A DNA stretch of 50,623 nt from Acholeplasmatales bacterium (lineage in GTDB: Bacteria; Bacillota_I; Bacilli_A; ML615J-28; CAG-313), in the NCBI GenBank assembly GCA_003539625.1, contig DPOU01000029.1, positions 1-50,623 on the forward strand, written 5' to 3'. The position numbers and the translations under genes are program-made. This document shows positions 43,267-50,594 of the stretch, piece after piece (positions within the stretch are counted from its first letter, which is position 1; each line of letters starts with the position of its first letter). The notes below the pieces were generated by a model, which was given only the letters and a program-made list of their open reading frames with translations, searched no databases and was not told the DNA's origin.

Positions 43267-43731
43267 TGTTTTCTTTATTATCTCTATTATTTTTTTAATT
43301 TTTCTACTTACCGTGCTCTGATTTATCCCTAAATGGTTGGCAATCTTTTGTTCAGTAAATCCCTCAATAAATTTCATTTGAAATATCAATTGCATTTTTT
43401 TATCTAAGTTTTTAATAACTTCACAATAATCATTCTCATTGTTAGATTTTGTACTCTCATCTACAATAAGTTCCATCTCCTCAATATAGTCATCCAACAT
43501 TTTAATATTATTAAGTTCCTTTTTTACACTACCAATAATAAATGGTATAGCGTACGTTGATAATGTATTTCCTAATTCTTCATCAAAATGTTCTATTGCA
43601 TATTGTAAGCCCATTAAACCGGCCTGCACTAAATCATCTCTATCATATTTAGATACATAAAAATGGCTTACTACTTTATAAACTAGTCCAACATTTTCTT
43701 CAATCAGTTTACCTACTTTTTCAAGATTCAT
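43258..43731 (-). CDS. sigF: Sporulation sigma factor F lacking sigma region 3
   Basis: This sigma factor should direct early forespore transcription. Region 2 (~10-75) is clear: YDRDDLVQAGLMGLQYAIEHFD and STYAIPFIIGSVKKEL. Region 4 (~100-155) is clear: MQLIFQMKFIEGFTEQKIANHLGINQSTVS. Only about 25 residues (IKMLDDYIEEMELIVDESTK part) lie between them, whereas B. subtilis SigF (255 aa) has the whole sigma-3 domain there; total length is 157 aa. No frameshift is seen. It follows spoIIAB with an 11-nt overlap and no clear SD. The operon order spoIIAA-spoIIAB-sigF identifies it as SigF and not an unrelated ECF factor. Confidence 0.92.
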   Translation of the reverse strand: MNLEKVGKLIEENVGLVYKVVSHFYVSKYDRDDLVQAGLMGLQYAIEHFDEELGNTLSTYAIPFIIGSVKKELNNIKMLDDYIEEMELIVDESTKSNNENDYCEVIKNLDKKMQLIFQMKFIEGFTEQKIANHLGINQSTVSRKIKKIIEIIKKTKD

Positions 43732-44149
43732 TATATTGTTTTATCATATTTACTCTAGTACCATCATTTAAACGCGACTTAACATCAAGTTTATCAGTAA
43801 ATACTTCCATAATGGTAAAACCAAGACCTGCTCTTTCTTCATCTACTTTAGTAGAGAACAACGGCTCTTTAGCTTTTTCAATATCTGCTATTCCTACACC
43901 ATGGTCTACCACTTCAATATATAGATTTACGTCATCATATGATAAATTTAATTGTACCATTTTATTTTCATTACATAAACATCCATGAACGATTGCATTA
44001 GTTACAGCTTCAGATATTACAGTTTTCACTTCATTAATAAAATTGAGTTTTAAATCTAAATCAACTAAGAATGCCATACCTATTGCTCTAGCAAGCATAA
44101 CATTTTCAATTTTTGCACAAAAAGTTGTTTTTAACTCATTATATTTCAC
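43721..44149 (-). CDS. spoIIAB: Anti-sigma F factor SpoIIAB
   Basis: A 142-aa GHKL-type kinase that binds SigF and phosphorylates SpoIIAA. N box SEAVTNAIVHG, G1 DHGVGI, the ATP lid with EPLFSTKVDEE and G2 RAGLGFTIME are intact. The start is GTG 44149, overlapping the spoIIAA TGA by 4 nt, with GGGGG as SD. The protein is complete, even though the sigma-3 domain it is known to grip in Bacillus SigF is missing in the partner coded next to it. Confidence 0.96.
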   Translation of the reverse strand: MKYNELKTTFCAKIENVMLARAIGMAFLVDLDLKLNFINEVKTVISEAVTNAIVHGCLCNENKMVQLNLSYDDVNLYIEVVDHGVGIADIEKAKEPLFSTKVDEERAGLGFTIMEVFTDKLDVKSRLNDGTRVNMIKQYNES

Positions 44150-44499
44150 GCTGTTACCCCCATCATTCTTTCTACATCTTCTTCAGTTTTGCCTACTTCA
44201 CAAATTTTCTTTAAACCTGAAAGCATAAATATGCGTTCAACAAGTTGATTCATAGAACATACATATACTTTACCATTATGTTTTTTTATTTGGGTATATC
44301 TACCAATGATAAAACCTATGCCACTACTATCCATAAAATTTACTTTTTCAAAATTGAAAATTAAGTATTTTATCTCATACTTATCAATTAACTCACTAAT
44401 TCTTACCTTTAATTTTTCGGTAACTGCTTGATCTAATTCCCCTTTTAATCTTACAAACAACCGATTTTTTCTTATTGCCATTTGAATATGAATTGCCAT
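44146..44499 (-). CDS. spoIIAA: Anti-anti-sigma F factor SpoIIAA
   Basis: A 117-aa STAS-domain protein. The phosphoswitch serine lies in MDSSGIGFIIGRY, matching Ser58 of B. subtilis. Unphosphorylated SpoIIAA displaces SigF from SpoIIAB. GGGGGGTAAG precedes ATG 44499. It is the first gene of the spoIIA operon, with a terminator separating it from dacF. Confidence 0.96.
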   Translation of the reverse strand: MAIHIQMAIRKNRLFVRLKGELDQAVTEKLKVRISELIDKYEIKYLIFNFEKVNFMDSSGIGFIIGRYTQIKKHNGKVYVCSMNQLVERIFMLSGLKKICEVGKTEEDVERMMGVTA

Positions 44500-44520
44500 T
44501 ACTTCTTACCCCCCTGCTAG

Positions 44521-44549
44521 ATTTTATCATAGTTTTTAGTTTTACTCAA
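44521..44549 (-). promoter_or_regulatory. Candidate promoter of the spoIIA operon
   Basis: Minus-strand TTGAGT (44549-44544), a 17-nt spacer and TAAAAT (44526-44521), 21 nt before the spoIIAA ATG. In Bacillus this operon uses sigma-H plus Spo0A; I see no sigma-H match or perfect 0A box here, but the AT-rich 170-nt gap makes weak sites hard to judge. Confidence 0.45.
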
Positions 44550-44622
44550 ATAGTTTTTAATATTATTTATAATTTTATAAATTATTCTTTATTTAAAATA
44601 GCGATATTTGTAAAATAAAAAA

Positions 44623-44659
44623 GAAATAAGAACAATCCTCCTCGAATTGTTCTTATTTC
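44623..44659 (-). terminator. Terminator of dacF
   Basis: GAAATAAGAACAAT (44623-44636) and ATTGTTCTTATTTC (44646-44659) form a perfect 14-bp stem, with TTTTTTATTTTAC after it on the minus strand. Confidence 0.9.
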
Positions 44660-44673
44660 GTTTAAATATGTCA

Positions 44674-45825
44674 TTATAGAATACTTTTGATAATAGTTCT
44701 TAATAAATCCCAAAAGTTTCCTTTAGATACCTCATTTTCAAAATCTAATTGATAATCTTGATATTTAACATTATCTATAAATACTTGTAATCTACCAATG
44801 TTATCTTTTCGATTACCATCTATATAATCTAATTCAACCTTATATTCTACTTTGCCAATTTCTTCATTCTTCTTTACCACTTTGGTAATATCTGTGGCAA
44901 GTACAATTTTATATGTTGAAGGTTTTAAAAGAATATTTTCACCAGTATCTATAATTGTACCTTTTTTTGCTAGAATCCTTCTTTCATAGTTAGCAAATGC
45001 ATAATTAAGTAAAGCAAGTGTATCTTCACTTCGCTTATCGACAGTTTCTGCGCCCATAACAACGCTGATAACACGCATTCCATCAACTTTCTTTGTTGCA
45101 ACTAAACAATAACCTGCCTGAGTCGTCCAACCTGTTTTTAAACCATCTATACCACTGTTGCCTTTTATCAACTTATTCGTATTAACTAACCAAAAAGGCT
45201 TAGGTGTATCCTTTCTTAAATAATCTTCGTAAGTTGAGGTAAGTTTGATAACTTCCTCTTCATAATAAAATAGTAATTCTTTTGCGATAGTGGCTAGGTC
45301 TGCAGCAGTAGTGTAATGTCTTAATTCATGTAACCCTGTTGCATTTACGAAGTTAGTATATTTTAGTTTAAGTCTTTGCGCTTCGGCATTCATCATTTTA
45401 ACAAAGTTTTCTTCAGTTCCTGCAATGGCTTCAGCAAGTACTACCGCCGCATCGTTTGCGGAAGCAATTACAACAGCTTTTAGTAAATCACTTACTTTCA
45501 TCTGTTCATTAGGTGCTAAGTATATTTGACTACCACCCATAGATGCCGCATGTGCTGAAGTAGTTAATACTTGATCCATTGATAATTTACCTTGTTTTAT
45601 TGCATCAAAAATTAACTTTAAGGTCATTACCTTAGTTGTACTTGCAGGATACAGCTTCTTGTCAGATTCATATTCGTATAATACTGTACCTGTTTCCATT
45701 TCAATTGCTATACCGCTTTTTGCATTTTTGATAATTGTGTCAGCGGCTTTTACTTTAACTTGCAATATCACCGATATAAAAACAAACACTAAACATGCAC
45801 AAAAAATTTTATAATACCTTTTCAA
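44674..45825 (-). CDS. dacF: D-alanyl-D-alanine carboxypeptidase (DacF type)
   Basis: A 383-aa penicillin-binding serine peptidase that trims peptidoglycan stem peptides. Signal peptide (~1-27, ...VKVKAAD), then the S11 motifs SxxK in PASTTKVM, SxN in ASANDAAVV and KTG in LKTGWTTQAGYC; a C-terminal beta domain and an amphipathic anchor end (~360-383) follow. In Bacillus dacF lies directly upstream of spoIIAA and shapes spore cortex, so context gives the name. The start is TTG 45825 after GGTGATAA. Confidence 0.93.
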   Translation of the reverse strand: MKRYYKIFCACLVFVFISVILQVKVKAADTIIKNAKSGIAIEMETGTVLYEYESDKKLYPASTTKVMTLKLIFDAIKQGKLSMDQVLTTSAHAASMGGSQIYLAPNEQMKVSDLLKAVVIASANDAAVVLAEAIAGTEENFVKMMNAEAQRLKLKYTNFVNATGLHELRHYTTAADLATIAKELLFYYEEEVIKLTSTYEDYLRKDTPKPFWLVNTNKLIKGNSGIDGLKTGWTTQAGYCLVATKKVDGMRVISVVMGAETVDKRSEDTLALLNYAFANYERRILAKKGTIIDTGENILLKPSTYKIVLATDITKVVKKNEEIGKVEYKVELDYIDGNRKDNIGRLQVFIDNVKYQDYQLDFENEVSKGNFWDLLRTIIKSIL

Positions 45826-45878
45826 ATTATCACCAATTCATTTTATGCATTACTCTTACGAATATGATTTATTAATAA

Positions 45879-47531
45879 TTATCTGTAAGTATAGTAAGAT
45901 ACGGCTAATCGATCTTTAGCAACCATTCTGACACCAATTTGATATACTTTTATATGATAATCAGCTACACTAGGCATTGGATAATAGATAAATACCGTAG
46001 TCGAATTTTTACATCTTGCTTCTGCGAAAACATTTCCATTGTTGTCAACAATTTTAACTATATATTGATTATTAAAACTAACTGCTGTGTTTTCTTCATA
46101 ACCAGTTCCAAGCCATGAAACAGTTAATCTTATTTTCACGCCTGGTGCTCCTTCTGTAACAGATGTTGAAAAAACAGGAACATCACTTGAAAAGTCCCCA
46201 ATAACATCTCGCTCTTTACATTTAGAATATGGCAAATCTCTGAAATTTTGGTAATTTATCATACCAGCACCTTGACTTAAATATAGGCCATTAAAACCTT
46301 TTATTGTATATCCTTCTAAATTAGTCGCAGTAGTTGCAAGAATTGATTTAATTCTTTGAGGCTTTCTTTTTAAATAACTAAATTCTTGCATTAACAAAGC
46401 AATAATGCCAGTGGTAAATGCTGTAGCTGCACTTGTTCCTGTGGCAAACCATATTTGGTCCCATAATTCAGGTGCATATAAATTTATGGATGTTCCAGGT
46501 GCTACTACTGTTGGCTTTGTACGTAATTCTTGATTATCATTTGCTGAAAAATCTGCTACACTGGTACAAGAAAAATTAGTTGAACCAACTGTTATTACAT
46601 TATTTCCTAGTCCTGGATTAGTAACATAACCACCAGTATTACCAGCACAAGCTACAACTGTTATTCCATATGTATAAACAACATAATCCATATAGGCCGA
46701 TTCTGAATCATAATAGCCGTTAGCATTACTTGTTGCGTAACTACAATTTATTATATCAACACCATTTTCAATCAACCAGTCAACTTCATTATCTGGTGTA
46801 TCAAACGCTTGAGCACTATAAATCATTGCATCCTTAGCAATACCAATTTTACCTGCAATTATTGACGCCATTTGTGTAGTATGCTCGCATATTTCTTCTT
46901 CTTTATTAGGTTGATCCAATACTACGTAATTTAAACCTGATATAAATGGATGCGTAACGTCAATTACTCCCGCTTCTAATATCCCAATTTTCACACCATA
47001 ACCACTATATTGACGTGATTGATATATTTGTTTAGCTCCTATTTTATCTAAACTATATTCTAAACAGGGCTCCCTTTTAATTTCGCCTAAAACATATACC
47101 TTTTCAATTTGTTCAGAACTTTCTAGTGTATTTAATATATTTCTTTGATTTTTAAAGAAATAATCATAATCATATACACATTCGATGAATGGTGTATAAA
47201 CTGATGTATAAACACTTTTATAATTTGTTAATCCTAAACTATTAAATGTATTTGTATTAGTTGTCTTATAATGTTGTGCAAATCTATTTTTTTCTGAAAC
47301 ACTACTAGTATCACAAACTTCACCTAAATCACCAGTTGTTTTTATTTGTAAAACTACTTTAGTTGGATTATCAATAGTGATTGTTCCAATTTCAGTTCCG
47401 CTTAAATCTTGTGATGCACGATTAACTGGCATTTCAAAAACAATTTTTGTATATTTATTTGTCTTTACATTAAATGTTATAAATAACAAAGATACGACAG
47501 ATATAACACAAAATAGTAATAATTTTTTCAT
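45879..47531 (-). CDS. Subtilase-family (S8) secreted protease with Glu at the catalytic Asp position
   Basis: A 550-aa protein with a signal peptide or anchor (~1-20), a ~150-residue N-terminal region and a subtilisin fold (~160-420). His217 is in EHTTQMASIIAG, the oxyanion Asn298 in ACAGNTG and Ser367 in ATGTSAATAF. The first triad position reads KIGILEAGVID, with E186 where subtilases have Asp; D191 lies five residues on. A C-terminal beta domain (~440-550) follows. AGGAGGGG precedes ATG 47531. It lies 53 nt upstream of dacF in the sporulation region, so a role in spore coat, cortex or germination is possible but unproven. Confidence 0.88.
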   Translation of the reverse strand: MKKLLLFCVISVVSLLFITFNVKTNKYTKIVFEMPVNRASQDLSGTEIGTITIDNPTKVVLQIKTTGDLGEVCDTSSVSEKNRFAQHYKTTNTNTFNSLGLTNYKSVYTSVYTPFIECVYDYDYFFKNQRNILNTLESSEQIEKVYVLGEIKREPCLEYSLDKIGAKQIYQSRQYSGYGVKIGILEAGVIDVTHPFISGLNYVVLDQPNKEEEICEHTTQMASIIAGKIGIAKDAMIYSAQAFDTPDNEVDWLIENGVDIINCSYATSNANGYYDSESAYMDYVVYTYGITVVACAGNTGGYVTNPGLGNNVITVGSTNFSCTSVADFSANDNQELRTKPTVVAPGTSINLYAPELWDQIWFATGTSAATAFTTGIIALLMQEFSYLKRKPQRIKSILATTATNLEGYTIKGFNGLYLSQGAGMINYQNFRDLPYSKCKERDVIGDFSSDVPVFSTSVTEGAPGVKIRLTVSWLGTGYEENTAVSFNNQYIVKIVDNNGNVFAEARCKNSTTVFIYYPMPSVADYHIKVYQIGVRMVAKDRLAVSYYTYR

Positions 47532-47576
47532 TCTGTTTCTTTCCCCTCCTACACCCTGAATTACTATTTTTATATA

Positions 47577-47602
47577 ATAAAAAACTAATTGTTAAATTAG
47601 TT
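47577..47602 (-). terminator. Orphan leftward terminator
   Basis: AACTAATT (47583-47590) and AATTAGTT (47595-47602) form a perfect 8-bp stem with loop GTTA. Minus-strand TTTTTTATTAT follows. There is no minus-strand gene between it and the terminator at 47842-47881, so the gene that it once served seems to be missing. Confidence 0.6.
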
Positions 47603-47841
47603 CCAATTAAATATACACATTTTAGTCCCATTTTGGCAATTTTTAGATATAAAAAGACCATTTTATCCTTTTACTGATAATGTAGTTTGCTAAAATGGAC
47701 AAGCAAAATTAAAAACAGAATTAAAGCCGTTAAATCAATGTAAGTTTAAAAGTTTTAACATCAAAAAGGAAGACAAAACAGGCGTCAAATATAATTCTGT
47801 TTACGGACAGATAAAAATTATAACCAATAGCAGGTTCGTGA
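47603..47841. other. Gene-free AT-rich junction segment
   Basis: About 240 nt without a recognisable gene. It contains an inverted repeat CCATTTTA (47658-47665) / TAAAATGG (47691-47698) and a plus-strand open frame without start (47694-47909, ~71 codons, including 'KKEDKTGVKYNSVYGQIK'), which may be the eroded end of a lost gene. Base composition changes from AT-rich to GC-richer just after it. Confidence 0.5.
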
Positions 47842-47881
47842 AAAAAGGCTTTTCCCCCAAAATTAAGGGAAAAGCCTTTTT
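47842..47881. terminator. Strong bidirectional terminator of the rubrerythrin module
   Basis: AAAAAGGCTTTTCCC (47842-47856) and GGGAAAAGCCTTTTT (47867-47881) form a perfect 15-bp stem with A/T runs both ways. It lies 53 nt after the rubrerythrin stop. Confidence 0.9.
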
Positions 47882-47933
47882 CGTAATTCATACGTCAATT
47901 ATTTTTTAGAACAATACTTTATTTACAGTTTTC

Positions 47934-49076
47934 TCAATAGTTTTCCTTTCTCACTTCAAAGAATGCCTGAGGGTGATTGCATACGGGGCATACTTCGGGT
48001 GCGGCGGTACCTACTACGATATGTCCGCAGTTGCGGCACTCCCATACCTGAACGCCTGCCTTTTCAAACACCTGCTTGGTTTCAACGTTATTGAGCAGAG
48101 CACGGTATCTCTCCTCGTGTGACTTCTCAATTGCGGCAACGCCTCTGAACTGCTTTGCTAAATCGTGGAAGCCCTCTTCGTCAGCCTCCCTTGCCATTCT
48201 GTCGTACATATCCGTCCACTCTGCGTTTTCGCCTTCAGCTGCGTGGAGAAGGTTCTCCGCCGTATTGCCAAGCTCGCCCAACGCCTTAAACCAAAGCTTT
48301 GCATGTTCCTTTTCGTTCTCGGCAGTCTGCAAAAAGAGTGCGGCTATCTGCTCGTAACCAGCCTTTTTAGCAACCGAGGCAAAGTAGGTGTACTTATTCC
48401 TTGCCTGAGATTCGCCTGCGAAAGCTTCCCACAAGTTCTTTTCCGTCTTCGTGCCTGCGTAAGGACTCTTAGCTTCCTTAATCTCTACAAACTTCTCCTT
48501 GGGCTGTTTGCATACGGGGCATTTTTCGGGAGCTTCGTCGCCTTCGTGTATGTATCCGCATACCGTGCATTTCCATTTCTTCATAGTTTTTACCTCTTTA
48601 ATTTCTTTATTTTCGTTAAATTTTATTGAGTCAAGCAGAGCGTTGACTATATCTACGGGTATATCAGGATAACCCTTGATACTCTCTAAAAACTCTAAAG
48701 TGTTTGCGCTTTGGGGGAGCATAAACCCAGCCTCTCTGCACAAATCTTCCGCCATCAGGCGAGAGGACTTTTCAATAGCAACCGCCAACACTTCAGGCAG
48801 TTGCGAGGCTATATTTTCCGCCTTAGCCTTATTTTGAACTAAAGCCCTTAACGCCTCTACCACCTTTTCTTCTTTAGGCTGTTGAGGGGGCAACTCTTTA
48901 GGTACTAACAAGATTGCACTTGAAGGGCAAGCCTGAGCACACGCTCCGCAACCTATACATTTTTCGGTATCAATTATACTGTTCTCCGTGTCGGTAGCAC
49001 CCGTAGGGCAGACGTATAGACAGAGACAGTCTTTGGTGCAGAGCCTTAAATTTCTAACCGCATATTTATCAGCCAT
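47934..49076 (-). CDS. Ferredoxin-rubredoxin-rubrerythrin-rubredoxin fusion
   Basis: A 380-aa redox protein. Residues ~8-60 form a dicluster ferredoxin-like domain (CTKDCLCLYVCP, then CIGCGACAQACP). A helical linker (~65-160) follows, then rubredoxin-like WKCTVCGYIHEG (from M165), a rubrerythrin diiron domain (~205-335: FAGESQARNKYTYFA, TAENEKEHAKLW, AAIEKSHEERY) and a C-terminal rubredoxin (WECRNCGHIVVG). Rubrerythrins reduce peroxide in anaerobes. AGAGG 8 nt before the internal ATG 48584 would yield a normal 216-aa rubrerythrin by itself, so both long and short products are possible. The main start, ATG 49076, shares one base with the upstream stop (TAATG). Codon use is GC-richer than the rest of the window. 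Confidence 0.92.
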   Translation of the reverse strand: MADKYAVRNLRLCTKDCLCLYVCPTGATDTENSIIDTEKCIGCGACAQACPSSAILLVPKELPPQQPKEEKVVEALRALVQNKAKAENIASQLPEVLAVAIEKSSRLMAEDLCREAGFMLPQSANTLEFLESIKGYPDIPVDIVNALLDSIKFNENKEIKEVKTMKKWKCTVCGYIHEGDEAPEKCPVCKQPKEKFVEIKEAKSPYAGTKTEKNLWEAFAGESQARNKYTYFASVAKKAGYEQIAALFLQTAENEKEHAKLWFKALGELGNTAENLLHAAEGENAEWTDMYDRMAREADEEGFHDLAKQFRGVAAIEKSHEERYRALLNNVETKQVFEKAGVQVWECRNCGHIVVGTAAPEVCPVCNHPQAFFEVRKENY

Positions 49077-49690
49077 TATTTTCCCCTCCTTTCAACCTTT
49101 TCAAATTTCCAGTCAGGCACTTTGCAGACGGGGCAGAGCTTGGGAGGCTCGTTCCCCACATACACAAAACCGCAAACCGTGCAGACGTAAACGCCCGTGT
49201 TTTCAAGCATTTTATCGCCTTCGGTTCTATAGCGTAATAGGAGAGACTGCAACATTCTCGTAACCTTTTCCGCCCATACCTGACAGCGCAACGCGCCCCT
49301 GTCGGGCTGCTTTCCTGCAACTATGTTTCCGTAGGGGAACCCCGACGATAAGTCCTGTTCAATCAGCTCAAGAAGTTTTTCATAACTTGCCATGTCTTCA
49401 GGCTGTGCCTTGGAGCGGAAAAACTCTGATAACTTTTTAAAGTTTTCACTCTCTTTGGGGAGATACTGCTTTTCACACCCACGGGCAAGGTTAGAGCAGA
49501 TAATGCTCATCTCCATTGCGGAAAGTTCCTTTTCCGTATGGGGCTTTTCTATCGCTGTCTGCGCATTGTTTTCTTCCTTTAGTTTAAAGGCATCTCTGCC
49601 TGCACCGCAGAGCGGACAGATAAAATCTTGCGGCAGTTCGCCGTCGGTTTTATGGACGTAGCCGCAAACCGTGCAAATATATTCTTTCAT
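49076..49690 (-). CDS. Double-rubredoxin protein with central helical domain
   Basis: A 204-aa protein with rubredoxin-type metal sites at both ends: ICTVCGYVHKTDG...CPLCGAG (~4-30) and VCTVCGFVYVGNE...CPVCKVP (~168-195). Between them is a helical stretch (~50-160) without the full diiron ligand pattern. It probably passes electrons to the rubrerythrin coded immediately downstream. A strong AGGAGG lies 7 nt before ATG 49690, and a TATAAT element (49717-49712) lies upstream. I do not recognise the central region with certainty. Confidence 0.88.
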   Translation of the reverse strand: MKEYICTVCGYVHKTDGELPQDFICPLCGAGRDAFKLKEENNAQTAIEKPHTEKELSAMEMSIICSNLARGCEKQYLPKESENFKKLSEFFRSKAQPEDMASYEKLLELIEQDLSSGFPYGNIVAGKQPDRGALRCQVWAEKVTRMLQSLLLRYRTEGDKMLENTGVYVCTVCGFVYVGNEPPKLCPVCKVPDWKFEKVERRGK

Positions 49691-49711
49691 TTTTATGCCT
49701 CCTTTTATTCA

Positions 49712-49717
49712 ATTATA
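49712..49717 (-). promoter_or_regulatory. -10 element of the rubredoxin-rubrerythrin operon
   Basis: A perfect TATAAT on the minus strand, 22 nt before ATG 49690. No matching -35 is seen at 16-18 nt. A GTGA-N5-TCAC dyad (about 49740-49754) lies a little further upstream and could bind a regulator. Confidence 0.45.
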
Positions 49718-49756
49718 GCGTATTTATCTTTTGCTTTCCGTGACAAAATCACAAAC

Positions 49757-50161
49757 TTAATTGTCTCCGCACTTACCGTGACCGCAGCCGTGACTTCCGC
49801 ATGAATGTTCTTCATCGTGGTCGTGGTGATGATGGTCGCAGTGAACGTCGGGATTATAATCGAGCTTACCCGTTATAAATGCCTCTACCGCTTCGTCTGC
49901 ATTGCCGCAAACTCCGCCGTAAAGCTTTACACCTGTCTGACTTAACGCCATCTGCGCACCGCCGCCTATACCTCCGCAGATAAGGACGTCGGCGTTTATA
50001 TTTGCAAGCAAACCTGCTAAGGCTCCGTGACCCGTACCGTTGGTATCGATTATCTGCGAATTAACTACTTTTCCGTCCTCGATATCATACACCTTAAAAA
50101 CTTGAGTATGCCCGAAATGCTGAAAGATTTGCCCGTTTTCGTAAGTTACTGCGATTCTCAT
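49757..50161 (-). CDS. NifX/NifB-like (dinitrogenase iron-molybdenum cofactor) domain protein
   Basis: A 134-aa domain starting MRIAVTYENGQIFQHFGHTQ, with GGIGGGAQMAL typical of the NifX/NifB-associated family, and a His/Cys/Asp-rich tail (DHHHHDHDEEHSCGSHGCGHG) that could hold metal ions. These small proteins in anaerobes carry Fe-S or metal clusters; no nitrogenase genes are seen. ATG 50161 has GGAG 9 nt upstream, so it can be made alone, but the frame is also open through to the DUF134 part upstream. Confidence 0.85.
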   Translation of the reverse strand: MRIAVTYENGQIFQHFGHTQVFKVYDIEDGKVVNSQIIDTNGTGHGALAGLLANINADVLICGGIGGGAQMALSQTGVKLYGGVCGNADEAVEAFITGKLDYNPDVHCDHHHHDHDEEHSCGSHGCGHGKCGDN

Positions 50162-50533
50162 GATATTATCTCCTTTTTCCAATTTAAATTGGTTTTGAAT
50201 TTTTCTTTTTATACAGTCCGTTTTATAACAATAATCGGTGTTGCCGTTGCAAAGGCAGTATTTGCCTCCCCCGATTTTTATGGGACAGCCTGCAACCAAC
50301 GCCTTGGCAATCTTTTTTCTTGCGCTGTCGTAAATGCTCTGCACGTTAGTCCTGCCCACCCCCAATTGTGTTGCGCACTATTCCTGAGAAAGCCCTTCGT
50401 TATCGATTAGACGGATAGTTTCATATTCGTCAATCGCCAACACAACGGGTTGACCAACGTTCTTACCGTCAGGGACAAACGTACTCACTTCGGGGAAGCA
50501 ACAAACTTTTCTTTCCTTAGTCGGTCTTGCCAT
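49757..50533 (-). pseudogene. DUF134 (UPF0251)-NifX fusion gene interrupted by TAG
   Basis: From ATG 50533 (GAGG 9 nt upstream) the frame reads MARPTKERKVCCFPEVSTF and continues EYETIRLIDNEGLSQE, then TAG (50380-50378), then CATQLGVGRTNVQSIYDSAR and GGGKYCLC, before the NifX domain. The family usually reads QEECA at that place, so a Glu codon (GAG) seems to have become TAG. DUF134 proteins are small HTH-type regulators; the stop lies in the HTH. Either the gene is newly inactivated, TAG is read through, or the base is an error. The NifX part may still be made from its own start at 50161. The promoter upstream is near consensus. Confidence 0.85.
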
Positions 50534-50552
50534 AATAATTACCTCGAATCAT

Positions 50553-50594
50553 ATTATATCAAAATTTCCGACATATGTCAATAACTCTTGACAT
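50553..50594 (-). promoter_or_regulatory. Consensus promoter with overlapping operator dyads for the DUF134 gene
   Basis: Minus-strand TTGACA (50581-50576), a 17-nt spacer and TATAAT (50558-50553), a perfect sigma-A promoter. Two dyads share its -35: GACATATGTC (50570-50579) and ATGTCAA-N6-TTGACAT (50575-50581 / 50588-50594). They are likely operators, perhaps for the DUF134 HTH protein itself. Confidence 0.8.

Noticed and set aside
43258..43731. Frameshift or assembly deletion as the cause of the short SigF
   Set aside because: Regions 2 and 4 are in one frame without a stop and no remnant of region 3 is seen in the other frames; kept as a biological observation, pending relatives.
47694..47909. 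Plus-strand 71-codon open frame as a gene
   Set aside because: No start codon with an SD, and the frame runs through a perfect terminator stem; at most the remnant of a lost gene.
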